The translations under genes and the position numbers were made by a program. The notes beneath the pieces are model-generated. The model searched no databases, was not told where the DNA came from, and saw only the letters and a list, made by a program, of their open reading frames with translations. 64,000 nt of DNA from Rhineura floridana (Eukaryota > Chordata > Lepidosauria > Squamata > Rhineuridae), in the NCBI RefSeq assembly GCF_030035675.1, contig NC_084480.1, positions 285,844,394 through 285,908,393 of the forward strand, read 5' to 3'. Below, piece after piece: positions 43,331 to 54,829 of this stretch. Position 1 is the stretch's first letter; each line of letters begins with the position of its first letter.

Positions 43331-46300
43331 AGCAAGTGTGACATGGTGTATTTAATTGCATTTTAATATCCTCCCTCCCATGATAATATAAAATACATAC
43401 ATTGGAGTGAAGTGGCAATGACACCCTTATTATATATGCCGGTCGACTCAGGGTTACGCTTCAGGCATCAGATAAAGCAGCCTTGGCCTTGCAAGTTTTG
43501 ATGTCATAATAAGTTTAAGCCTTTTTAAGTGCCACAATGTTCATTTTGTAGCAAGAAGCGCTGAATCTGGTGAGGCGAGAGGAAAGCGGGATTCAAATCC
43601 TTTCGGAACCGCATTGTTTTTGGGCTTGTCAGACTGATTCAAAGGAGGGAGTGTTTCCTGTACTCTTTTAACGGGGGCGCGGGGGAGGATTCTAGGAGGT
43701 CCAGCTGTTCTCATGTCTGCAGAGCAAGCTGCAGCCAGTCACTGAAATCCGTTTTGCTTCTCTGTAGGCAGTAGAAGGAGGAAGCTCTATTCTCTTTTGC
43801 AGTCGACTGCCCTTATTTATTTATTTTCCATGCTTCTTCCTATCAGGTGGGATGATAGTTTTTTTTCTAGTCCACAAACTGTAAAGTCTTGTTTGCTCAC
43901 TCTTTTCTGGCCTACCCTGTGTTTCCATTTTACTTTTTCCATGGTGATGGAGGAAAGAAAAAGAGTGGAAACGCCACTTGCCATCATGGCTTATACTGAT
44001 TTGCCCTGTTACTTAGAAACATTGATCTTGTAACTCCCAATAAACTGCATATGGCTGTGTCACTGTATGTAGGTTTGGCAGATATTTTATTTTAATAGTC
44101 CAACTCACAAACCTCTATGTTAAACTGGACTACTGAGAGTTAACTTTCCAATTAAAATCATACCTGAAACTTAAAAATGGCTGTGTTGAAACGGCATACT
44201 TGTTTGAAAATAAGGTATAGTTTAAATAAAAGCCATTGGTGCTTAGATCCAAGACACACTGAAGATACGTATTCCGTGCACACTTTCCTGTGAGTAAACC
44301 TCACTGAACATGGTAGGACTTGCTTTTGAGTAAAAATACCAGGGGTTATACTCTACAAATAAGTTCTCGGGGTTTCATAATTTATAGATAGTGTCTTGGA
44401 TTCCTTTTTCTTCTTCTCTCTATTATTCGAATAACTATGCAACTGCTGATACAGGCCGATCTTCTCAATAAAGCTTTTTAAAAGGACTTATAATATTTCC
44501 TAACCAAACTTAACCTATCTGGGACTCTTTGATAATATGCCACATGAAAGAGTATACTTGGTGAGATCATTAATACGAAGAAACAAACCTGTCAGTGTTC
44601 TGCATTTATAATTTTTTTCCTGAATTTTCTCTTAAGGCTTCTTTGCTCAAAACACTTTGTTAAGTGGCTTAAGAAGTTAATTGTCAAATTTAATTTGGGT
44701 AGAAGACTATGCCTATATTTATCATTATCTTTCAGACTTGTTGGGGTGAACTACCCCCATCTCTGTTTTCAGGTTACATGAACATGCTAATCTTCACTCT
44801 GCTTTTTTTGCTTCTAACCCCCTTAGGGCTAGAAGACTTGACATGTTCACTGAATAATGAGTGAAATAGCCGCTATGAGATGCCAAAGTATCTCTGCAGA
44901 GGAAGGGTTACTCATTGCATTGAGCCCATGTTTAGTGGAGCCCAGGCCACTTGGTATTGTCTCCAGGAAAAGAGCAGTACAGTTCATGTAGAATAAATAG
45001 AAACGATTAGCATATTGGTGACCAGTAAAAGGGTGTACTTGTGCATAAGTGCCATTTTTGGCTAAATGCCCTTTTTGGCCCTTTCCCCTGAAGACTGGAA
45101 ATGGAGGGAGTAATTACAGCATGCCATATACCCCTATTGCACCAGGCTTTCTGCGATGTATCATGCATACTAGCACATTTGTAAAGCGTCCTCTTACAGC
45201 TAACATTACATCCAAAAAGTAACCATGGAGTTTTTTCTGGTGGTGTAGTAATGCTGTTACCAGAAATTAATCTTTCAGCTGTTCTTTGGCATTAGTGGCA
45301 TTAATGTGAATATATGGATAAGTGGGATATAAGTTTTAAAAATATATGAATCCACCCGGGATCTCTCAATAATTTGTCATGTTCTTTTCTCTTTAAAACA
45401 CATACTTAATCAACATTGCCAAATCAGATGACAGCGTGCCCATTGCTGGTGAAAATGAAACCATTCCTGATCAGACCAAACTTGGGGTAATGGAAAAAGT
45501 GGAGCTTGGATCTCATGGAGCAAAACTAAACAAGGATCTTGCCAAAGAGGAAGAGGACGCTTTGATTCCAGGAATAACAAACTGTGCCCTTTCTACCTGT
45601 CAAAGAGTCGACCCCGAAGGCACAGAGCCTCAGCCAGTGGCACCAGAAGATAATTTCAATAGCGTGGCTTTGCCTACAGGGCTTTTAGAAGCTGGTGAGC
45701 CTCTGCCTGTGAAACCATCAGAAGAGGTTGGTGAGCCTCAAGCTGCCTCAGAAGCTGCAAGCCCTTTGCTGCCAGAAACTGTACAGGACAATAAGCCTGA
45801 ACCTGTTGAATCAACAGAGACGAGCACACCTGAGCCTGCAGCTGAGGAAAACTCTAGTCTTGTAACGGAAATTGTGAAGGAACTGCAAGTGGGTGAAGAA
45901 GAACAGCTAACTGAGGGTAATAAATACATTCTTTCAGATTCAGCAAGCCAGGTTCTGATCTGTATGCAAATTCAACTGAGTTTAATTAATGTTTTGCATG
46001 CGGGTGCCCGAAGGCACAATCTTGCCCTTGTGAATCTGAGTTACATGTAGCATTTGCAAATAATGAGATTCAGTGGGCTCCTCTGAATGAATGAGTCCAG
46101 TGCCACCAAATTATTTGCTTGTTTTGCTTCGTTGTGCTCCCATTTCAGATACTTACTTCCTCCTCTTCCCTCAAGTCACTTATACCAGGCGAGTTGACAA
46201 CAAGATAGTGGGTGGGAAAGGCCTACCTTGGTGCATATTTGCAAGATACAAATGGCACACAGCACTCTGGTGACTGATCTGCATATCACTAATTCTGACA

Positions 46301-49300
46301 AAGTAACTTGATTTTGTTAAGTTCCAAATTGATTCAGCCAAAATATCCCAATATGTATCATTGTTAGCCAAAATACAGCACTATTATTGGATTCAGTCTG
46401 CTTTTGTAATAGTAGTATTTATTTAGAATTGCCTTGCGGCATTACATCAAAGGTTTATCTTGTCCAGTATCACACTCCCATCAGACCAGAAAAATGCCCT
46501 TTGAGAGGCTAAAAAGAATAAAGTGATGCTATTTGGAGATATCCTGCCTCTGAAAATAGAGGGTTATATGTAGGACTGAGTGGCTATTAACCATGATATC
46601 TATTGCCCATTAAGAATATTTTCTGTACCAGTTTTAGGATATGTATGGTAGGATCTCTGCAAACTGCAGGTTGTATGAAACAAGGTTGTATTCATTTACT
46701 GAATGGCTTGAACACCATCTAAACTGATGCTTGTATGAATGGAAATTCTGTTTACATCGACTAGCATGTCTGACACATTGAATTCAGATAGATCAAAACC
46801 ATATAATAGGCTTTAGACTACATAGACTAAAATTTTGTAATATTTACTTTAGTTACTTCATCAGTTACTTTTCTAAAAGTACACATAATGGAGACGGCTG
46901 TGAAATGTAAGCAGAGGACATTAGTAGGTACACTCAGACAAGGCAAATGTGTTTATATCAAATGGGAGGCTGAAGGTCTCCTGTGCTTCATCTGTTTCTT
47001 CTTTGATGATATAAAGGCCACCCATAACATTCTAGGGCACTCAATACTCTTTCAGTGTTCCCTGGTTTGATCTCTATGGTTACTGTTCCAGGTGAGACAA
47101 GAGAAAAGAAGGAAATTGAGATGCACAGTGATATAGCAAGCGAGGGCTCTGAAACAAAAGAAGAAGAAATGGGAGAAGCTACAGTAACAACAGAGATAGG
47201 TATGTTGTTGGAGAACTACTATATTAAGAGCTCAGAAAGCTGTATTGGTATTCATAACCTTTCATTAGCACCTCCTGGATGGTCCCTGCATTATTTAAAT
47301 AGAGGTGTTTAAACAGCATTCTGCAGTTATTTCCTGTTTGGAAATCTGCTTGAGTTATAAGTATTGGGCCTAACTCAGGGATGAGGTACTTGTGGCCAAT
47401 GTTGTTGAAATTTGACTTCTACCCACCTCAGCCAATGTGGGCAATGGGCAGAGATTATGGGAGTTGTAGTCGAGCAGCATCTGGAGGGTGTCAGGTTCCT
47501 CATCCCTTGGCTAACTAAACATGGCAGATCTGTGTCTCTTTTAAACCTGGGTCTCTCCTAACCCCTTATATAAAGGTTGTGTTACTCTTGTTTAGAAACA
47601 GCGATAGGGGCATGGGCTAGTTTCTTCTCCAACTCGATGCCCTCCAGATGTTTTGAACTGGGACTCCCACAATCCTCAGCCAGCATGGCTAATGGTCACT
47701 GATGGTGGGAGTTGCAGTCCAAAAGCTCTGGAGGACACCAGGTTGAGGAAAGCAGGGCTAGAAAGTGCAGAACCTACCTACCTGCCACTTACCTCCCACA
47801 ACCCCCTCAGGAAGCACTTATCTCAACTGGGTTCACTTCTGGCGTAAGAGTACAGCTGTGGAGAAAAGTCTTTTGGGAAGGGGACAGACTGCAGGCAAGC
47901 AAGCAGCCAGCAGAGTAAATGCCGCACGCCCATACCTGTGAACTCTTTTGCTGTTAAAATTCAACCCCCAATTTGCATCTATTTTGGCCCCAGGCCATTT
48001 GAAGTGAGTAAGCTAGTGGAAAAATAGGTTTGAAAAGGATGCATACTTGGAAATTGAGAAGCTTAATTAAACACATTGAATTCCATAGTTACTATTTGCC
48101 AAACATGTTTTAGTAATAATCAGATTACTGCCATGACTCTGGGATTTCCCATCCTGCTCTTCTATTGTTGTCAGTGAGAGATGGATAAAGGTTCAGAAGC
48201 TCATTCGCATGGCTACTTAGAGGACAGGTTTTGACTAGGGACAAAGGAACAAATGAAAAGGAGAGCAAAAAGGTTCATCACTCAGTTGAGATCTAAAATT
48301 ACAGCTCTTTAATCTCCCTCTATCTCACTTGGTGTTGGAGATTTTCTTTTTGTGAAACTGAAGGCCCCATATTCATAGTTCTGGAAACTAGTATCTGGAA
48401 TTAAAAATCCATTATAGGATCTAGGAGAAACATGTGATATATTACTGGAATTTCTATTCTTATAATGGCAAGAGGAGGTATTTGTGTGCATAAATATGCC
48501 CGTGAAGAGATAGCTGTGTGGCTCTTATTCGGAGCTCAGTCTGTGGTCTGTGCACAGATCTTTTGTTTGTAACTTTCTGTTTTGAATCAATTACAAGAAA
48601 GAAAAAATAGTTGCAACTCTCTCCTGTCTCTTGTTGCTTATGTGTAAAGACTAACAGTTATTCTTGGACTTCTGAGAAATGAAATCTGCTTTCTCAAATA
48701 CAGTTGAAAGAAGATACAACTCTTAACAAGCATGAACTTGAAAAACTTTATAGTATGTTGACAGTATGCATAGGGTAGTTCTTAGTGGCCACTGATGAAA
48801 GTTTTACAGACCTTTCTGCTCAGACAGCTTTGTTTCCACTGGTTTGTCATTAAGCGCTTCAAATTGGCTTGTTTTCCTGTTGTGATGCTGAAAATCAGTA
48901 TGTATTTATGGATCAGGGGTGGGGAACCTCAGTCCTGGGAATGGAATGTGGTCTTCTAGGACCCGCTGTTTCCTGACCACCCTCCATCACCAGCCCTGCT
49001 TTGTACCTTCCTCAAGTAATTTTGCCTGGCTGGAATGTGTCCTTGCTCTATAATAATACTTGCTTGCCTGAGAATAGAAAGAATAGAGTATTGCCTTGAG
49101 AATAGAAAGGGATGTGCTTAGAAACTAGACTACTGTACGAAGTTGCTCTGATCACTTTTGCTTTGGGCCCTGCCTGGTATGTGATCCTCTAACTTTGCCC
49201 AGAAGGGAATGCAGCCCTCAGGCTGAAAAAGATTTCTCATCCCCACCCCTTTTATAAATTATGCATCCAAGTACTTCCAGTTTTAAAAGGGTCACAATTT

Positions 49301-49501
49301 CCAGCTGATCTTTCCTTTGTTGAAGCTTTACTGCATTGCCAGTGTTCTTCTGGCACAATAAATATTAGCGGATCATACATGTGATTTGTAAAATGACTTA
49401 ATTTCAAAGAACTGTTCCTAGAGTATATTGGTCTAAAGGTCCTTGACACATTTTACATTTTGTCTTTTTATATTGCAGAAGCTACCAATAATGAAGAGTG
49501 A
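43118..49501 (+). CDS. ERICH5: Glutamate-rich protein 5 (ERICH5), four coding exons
   Basis: Coding exons are 43118-43208, 45428-45916, 47092-47199 and 49479-49501, all with GT-AG junctions in phase 1, giving 236 residues. The N-terminus MGCSTSAQTRVKDCSRPAPK has Gly2 and Cys3, as expected for N-myristoylation and palmitoylation. Exon 2 is a Glu/Pro/Ala/Thr-rich disordered stretch (AGENETIPDQTKLGVMEKVE, PEPVESTETSTPEPAAEENS). Exon 3 is very acidic (SEGSETKEEEMGEA). The end is EATNNEE. No enzyme domain is present. The identity rests on the MGC-S-A start, the composition and the tail-to-tail neighbour RIDA, which matches human 8q22 as I recall. The protein is shorter than human ERICH5 (about 374 residues). 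Its function is not established. Confidence 0.82.
44236..44342. repeat. Palindromic ATCCTA-type MITE, degraded
   Basis: GTGCACACTTTCCTGTGAGT, AAACCTCACTGAACATGGTA and GGACTTGCTTTTGAGTAAAA match the family centre. It lies in ERICH5 intron 1. Confidence 0.5.
45428..45916 (+). CDS. ERICH5: ERICH5 exon 2
   Basis: Acceptor ATTGCCAAATCAG and donor GTAATA. This is the main acidic exon, open for 162 codons. Pro-Glu-rich blocks such as EPQPVAPEDN, EPLPVKPSEEVGEPQAA and EEEQLTE show its low complexity. Confidence 0.85.
45917..47091. other. ERICH5 intron 2
   Basis: No repeat family or gene recognised. Confidence 0.3.
47092..47199 (+). CDS. ERICH5: ERICH5 exon 3
   Basis: Acceptor TTACTGTTCCAG and donor GTATGT. 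It encodes ETREKKEIEMHSDIASEGSE then TKEEEMGEATVTTEI. Confidence 0.8.
47385..47510. repeat. Palindromic hAT-type MITE, diverged
   Basis: GGATGAGGTACTTGTGGCCA and ATGGGAGTTGTAGTCGAGCA, then GCATCTGGAGGGTGTCAGGT, keep the mirror layout of the GGCCCTCCAGATGTTG family. It lies in ERICH5 intron 3. Confidence 0.45.
47638..47755. repeat. Palindromic hAT-type MITE, related subfamily
   Basis: GCCCTCCAGATGTTTTGAAC and TGGGACTCCCACAATCCTCA face GGTGGGAGTTGCAGTCCAAA. The mirror arms are clear. It lies in ERICH5 intron 3. Confidence 0.55.
47756..48913. other. ERICH5 intron 3, no further feature
   Basis: AT-rich; nothing supportable. Confidence 0.3.
48914..49251. mobile_element. hAT MITE, 338 bp, with decayed 8-bp duplication
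   Basis: The left end CAGGGGTGGGGAACCTCAG mirrors TCCCCACCCCTT at 49240-49251. The flanks TTATGGAT (48906-48913) and TTATAAAT (49252-49259) agree at six of eight bases, fitting an 8-bp hAT duplication. The interior, TTTTGCCTGGCTGGAATGTG, recurs near 56960. Confidence 0.75.
49479..49501 (+). CDS. ERICH5: ERICH5 exon 4 (stop)
   Basis: Acceptor TTTTTATATTGCAG, then EATNNEE and TGA (49499-49501). It is very short but fits phase and the acidic character of the protein. Confidence 0.75.
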
Positions 49502-50945
49502 CTCATGGCTTCTGTCTGGACTTCATCTTTGGTTGCTCAAATAATATTAGTACTCTGATTTTGGTATAATCTGGGTTTTCATAGAAGCTTGTATGGACTT
49601 GTCACAACTTCTGAGCACTGGGGGCGGGGAAAACTATTTCAAAGATTTTATTTCAGGAAGTCAAGTTGCCAAGACACTGAGGAATTGCAGTGTTTTAACC
49701 CTTCAAGTTTGCCAGAGTGCCTTTTGACTGAAATTATGTGTTGCAAAATGAGAACTTCACCTATTCCAGTTAGAAAATAAATTGCTAAATGTGAAAGAAT
49801 CTAAGGTAAACTGTATCAACACTATAAATCAGGAGTGGGGAACATTTGGCCCTCCAGATGTTACTGAACCACACTTCCCGTCAGCCCTAGCTAGCATAGC
49901 CAGTGGCCAGGGATGATGGGAGTTGTAGTTCAGCAACATTTGGAGGGACAAAGATTCCCCACACCTATAAATTATATAACTTGGTGCATGTAATTTTGTA
50001 GATGGAGATTCTCCAAGGGATAGATCTTAAAATGGTCTGAGTATCATTAAGTTCTATTAATAATGTTGCAACCATGAGGGTTTTTTTAACTCTACCGGTA
50101 CAATTCTTAAGTGAATTTTCTCTTTTATATAAAACACTTATTGGTATTGCAGCTTAGTATTGTTGCTTTGGTTCAATCTGGTAAGATGCATCCATTCATA
50201 TTTTTGGTTTTAAAAACTAATAAATAGTCATTGCAATCTAACACTTGTGGGATGAGAGCTAACATGTATTGATGGCACTGTACACTTTAATAAGAAATCA
50301 CTGACTAGCACAGTATCACAAATACTTTATTGTTGTGGTGGTAGCACTTTAAAAAAATTAATATTCAATCTGAAAGATTGTAATCATTAAATCAGAATAC
50401 TCCTGAACACCCATGCTAAAGTATCAACCAAATGAGTTGCTGCTCTAATGTGCAATTATGCATTCCTAGAACACTCTAGACTTTTTTCCAAAATGTATAC
50501 ATTGTTTGCTTTTTAAACCTCTCTTACAGTAAATATGAAAAGTGAATCCTGAGTTGAGTGGTAGAGGGGAATTATACATTTTAAAAAAGGTTGGCAACAT
50601 TTAGTGTGGTTCTGTTGGTTGCATAGTTAAGAAATTGTGTGAAGTTGAGCAGAACTGATCTTCAACCACCTTATGTGTGAACCAGGGAACTTTTATTCTA
50701 TGCCAGGGTATGGTTGATATGGTTGGTTCTTGGACCTCTTCATGTAAAGCCTATAAAATGTAATCTTTAAAAAATTGCAATAAAGAAAGCACTTATGGAA
50801 TGTCTCCATGATGTGGTGTAGCAAAACTACTTCTCAATTCTAATATCCTCTAGGCTTGTATGTTTTGTTTTTCATATCTTTTGATAGTTTACCTACCATA
50901 AGAAATGAAAAACAATTGCAATAAAGTTTCCTTTCTAAAAGAAAC
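49502..50945 (+). other. ERICH5 3' UTR with three poly(A) signals
   Basis: AATAAA occurs at 49776-49781, 50779-50784 and 50920-50925. The latter two follow TTGCAATAAAG-type contexts and are the better candidates. A palindromic MITE (49831-49966) lies within. Confidence 0.55.
49831..49966. repeat. Palindromic hAT-type MITE in the ERICH5 3' UTR
   Basis: AGGAGTGGGGAACATTTGGC and CCTCCAGATGTTACTGAACC mirror GTTGTAGTTCAGCAACATTT and GGAGGGACAAAGATTCCCC, ending CACACCT. It would fold into a long hairpin in RNA. Confidence 0.75.
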
Positions 50946-52959
50946 TGTCACATTGTCCATGACTTAGTGCACAACCTCCTTTCTTCTGTGAGATTAGTAT
51001 GGTAACAGCTACCAGCCCTATACCAGGATACTCCTGAAACTCTACAGCAGAGTTGGTATTCAGATAACTTTGTCAAGTAGCCTGCTATGTGTACTGTACC
51101 ACACTGATAACATTCAGTGCCAAAAATATGCAACCACGCAGAAAATCAGATGGGGCAAATACTTTTTCACACCCTGTATTCAGACATTTCATAATCAAAG
51201 CCGTTTAGAGACAAAGCAAGCTCACACAGGCTTTGGAGCCTTGGAAGGGCTTTTAAGGTGTTGTGTTTTATATCCCACTAATTCTTGATATATGGTAAAT
51301 GCCAGACAGTGTAGTTTTGTAACTGACAGTTCATCCCTTCCACTCGAAGAATAACCTTGTGAGGGCTGTCCTTTTTACTTCCAATCAGTATGTTTCGGAG
51401 GGATGTAGAGAAATATATCAAAACCTGTTTCAGTGATTTCTCTGCCATTTCCTAGTTGGCTGTCTTTAGTGACAGATAGCATACCCTAGGCTTCTGTGTG
51501 TTACCAGTGTTGCTCCTGTCCCCACAGGCTCCCACTAGTGTCCTGTGAGAGACAAGAACATATGCATTGCATACCAGCTATTCCAGATGATAAGTGGACC
51601 GCCAGCTGCAGGACTGCCCTTCACAGCCCTTTCTCACTTGCTGCTCAGCACAGAGATGGCATTGGTGTCCTGCTAAAGGCTGTGGATACAGTAGCATAAA
51701 ATGTGGGGAAGGGAAGTGGCATAAGTTCTACCAAGTGCTTAAACCCAATGGAGTCAATGCAATCAAGGTCTCGTCATCCAGTGTCAGTGCTTCACCTGTA
51801 TGCTTGTTGATCTGGCTTGGCACTGGAATCTCTCTCATGCCAATGAACATCCCCCACCCAAAGTCTTCCATGCAGGTCTGCCTAAGCTGCTGCTGGCAGG
51901 GGAATCTTGAAAGACCTCTCTCTACCCTGTTCCTGTCCTTGCTACTGCCTGACCTCTCTCCCTAGTAGGAGAGTTGCGTTGCCTGTGCAAGTGCTGAAGC
52001 ATACTAGATTTTATTTATTTTGTAAAATTGTTCTCTCGCAAAACACCAGGGTAGTGTACAATATAAAAACCATTAGATATGATGTAATGCTTTCTCAGTT
52101 TGTCCCTTCTAATCTGCCTCCTGCAGTGCATGAAGGTATATAGCTGGGATCCGTTGCCTACTCAAATTTGATAAGGTTATTGTTCCACAGACTGAGCCTG
52201 GTAAAAGTACACATGCCTTCCTCCTCACACTCACTGCCTCCAGCAATGAATCAGGCCGCTGCCTGCTAGTATATGTACTCATTCTACCCATTCTTTTGCA
52301 AGGCATAATCATTTTTTTCACTTTCTGCAACTGGTGCAAATTGAGCAGAAAACACTCTAAAAAATGTCTCGATACTTTTTTATTGTCTTGAAACTTTACA
52401 GGAAACATACCTAGGTGTATATGTAATACGGCATGTTCCTGGAAATTGCCCACAAAACCACATGAAAGGGCATGAAAAAAATCTATGCTTTCAACTACGT
52501 CTACAACTTAGCAGGCTACCCCATCTGTACCAAATGAAAAAAAGTTATTTTTCCATTAGTCAACTTTCTGTCTCAGATTCAAGATAAAAGCACAATGTTT
52601 ACTCTGTTTGACTGAGCTGCCATAATCCCTATCTGAGCCAACAAGGTGGGTTCTGAGGAAATTTATTTCCTGCACAGCCCTACTAATTAGCATGACACTT
52701 GTGACTTGTAACTACATGGTAATTTTAAACACCCAGTACATAGGTCAAAAGCGATTGTGTTCAGGGTCTGTTTGAAGAATTCTTTACTTCCCCTCCCCTC
52801 AATAGTTTTGTAGATCATGTGGTTGTAATTGGTTTTATTTAAAGGTTTTAGTGTGATCTTCAGGTCAGTCACATTTCTAGGCACATACATCCTAAAATTG
52901 CTTACCTGGAACATTTATACTTGACTTTTCTGTTGCTACTATTGATGTTGAGCCTCAGC
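50946..52959. other. ERICH5-RIDA intergenic interval
   Basis: The only recognisable element is a Tc1-type end at about 51127-51180 (GGCAAATACTTTTTCACACC). Otherwise I see nothing. Confidence 0.35.
51127..51180 (-). mobile_element. Tc1/mariner end fragment
   Basis: AGATGGGGCAAATACTTTTT, then CACACCCTGTATT, matches the common Tc1-type terminus that reads GTGTGAAAAAGTATTTGCCC on the other strand. Confidence 0.45.
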
Positions 52960-53595
52960 TCTCCCAGAAGGGACAGGAAGGGGGGAGGTATGAGTTTCAG
53001 GTGCCTCCGCTGCCAGAAGACACAGAAGACTTGGGAGTTGTCGAGTCTGAGCGGGACCTTGGGGGGGAAGCGAGCCTGAACTCCAGCCAGTTCCCACGGA
53101 TGGCATGATCTCCGAGGAGAGCGTGCCGCCCCCAGTTGCTGCTGAGGACCTGTTGGGGGAGGCTCCGGTGAAAGTGCCAACTCCTCCCTTACCAAGCAGT
53201 TCCCAGGATGCCACCAACGTGACGCAGCCCCCTAACCTTGAGCCCGTTACTCAGGAGCAGGTATCTTCTGATGAGCTGTTAGAGACACGCTGTCTGTCAC
53301 CTTGCTCCCGCCGCTGCAAGAAACGGACAAGGCAGAGATGGGACTTGCGAAGGAGTCAGAGATTACGATCGAAAACGTTCCCTACTTAAGCTTGCCGCTC
53401 ACAGTGGGGAGTTGCTGAGTCAACTTCCTTCATACGCCACAGAGCATGTCTAGAGTGCAGTTAGGGATTTTAGTGAGTTAGTGCAGGTTTTTCTATGAAG
53501 CGCAATGCCTTTGATGTATCAATTACTTTAATAAAACGAGATTTAATTGCACCCATGTCTCAGCCTCGGAGTTCCGGCTGTGGACGGGACAATTC
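52960..53595 (+). mobile_element. Probable retroelement 3' end, family uncertain
   Basis: A GC-rich island in AT-rich DNA. It carries an open frame (53105-53389) ending RQRWDLRRSQRLRSKTFP, then a non-coding part with AATAAA at about 53529 and CTCAGCCTCGGAGTTCCGGC before GGACGGGACAA. The layout, a Ser/Pro-rich protein end followed by a polyadenylation region, resembles the 3' end of an LTR-type element. No partner repeat is visible. It appears to be a fossil. Confidence 0.3.
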
Positions 53596-54022
53596 TATAC
53601 ATATAAGCAGAGCTTATGTGAAATACATTTTTTCCTGTTCCCAAATAGGGTTAGTATGGTGAAATAGTCCCACTATAAATATGCAATCAAACATTGAATG
53701 CTTTCTGCCCATTAGGCATTACAGTACAACAATTAGAGGAAGAAAATCTTTTATTACAATTTTAAATGTGTTTGTCTCTTAGTAAATGTTCAATACAAAT
53801 ACATCTGTTAAGATCACATGTCCCACACTAAGTACTGATGTGAGCACTTAGCAAAGCTCCTTCTATTCCCATGCGTTTCCCATGCTTGATTTGTGTGACT
53901 GTTTCCTAAGGGGGTAACTTTTAAGGCTGTGGGACAGACTAGAACATATAACTTGGCTTGGAAGGATGCCTGACTACAATTAGCTAGCTGAAGTTGGTTT
54001 AGCATGTTTTGAAGAAAATCAA

Positions 54023-54066
54023 GTGTGGAGAACCTTTGGCCCTCCAGATGTTGTTGAACTATAACA
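54023..54066. repeat. Half of a palindromic hAT-type MITE
   Basis: GTGTGGAGAACCTTTGGCCC, then TCCAGATGTTGTTGAACTAT, is the left arm only. Confidence 0.6.
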
Positions 54067-54766
54067 TAGGGGACAGTATTTTCAATGTAACATGACAGAA
54101 TGAAATATCTATGCTGGCTATAAAATACAGCCACTCTTGTAGCTGTATAATCTAAATGTGATATTTTATGTAACTGCTTTATTATATAACTCCCCTCCAA
54201 GTTAGCTGTTTAGATTAATTAGCTATTTTTGGCAGGTAAAGTTATTTGCAACCATGAAATAGAAAACACACACAAAAGGTCTTCTCACTATAAAATTAGT
54301 AGCAACGGTGAATACTATCTTGTCTAGTAAGTCAGATGAAGTCAGAACAGAAGTTCAATGACTATGTTCCCGAAGTGGGCTAAAGCTAGTTATCAACATT
54401 TACCTATAATACAATAGTATGATAATGCTCTTCACAGTTTTTCCTTCAAATGTTTTTGTTCTGGTTAATGTAGTGCATAGTAAAGAATGCTATCTTGGCT
54501 CCCAAGAACTATAGAATGAATTTACTTGTTATTTCTCCCAAAAAGATATTTAATGAGCTTCATATATACCAAATCTTGGATATGCCAAGAGCCTTTATGG
54601 CATGGGGAAGGAGAATCTGTGCAAGTGCTAAAATATGCCAGAAGACTTCATGCAGGATCCCAGTCTGGAATGACAACATTTTACAGGGAAGCCAATACCA
54701 GAACTGAATCCAACAAGAAGCATGACAAACTAGAGGTGGGAATACTGAGAGCCACTACTTTTATAG

Positions 54767-54829
54767 TCATGCTGAGGCATCTTGGAGAGGTCCTTTGACG
54801 GCAATAGCTTCAATCTCAACACGTGCACC
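54767..54829 (-). CDS. RIDA: RIDA terminal exon
   Basis: Acceptor CTTCCCTGCAG on the - strand, then GARVEIEAIAVKGPLQDASA and TGA. This is the strictly conserved C-terminal strand of the family. Confidence 0.96.
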   Translation of the reverse strand, partial: GARVEIEAIAVKGPLQDASA

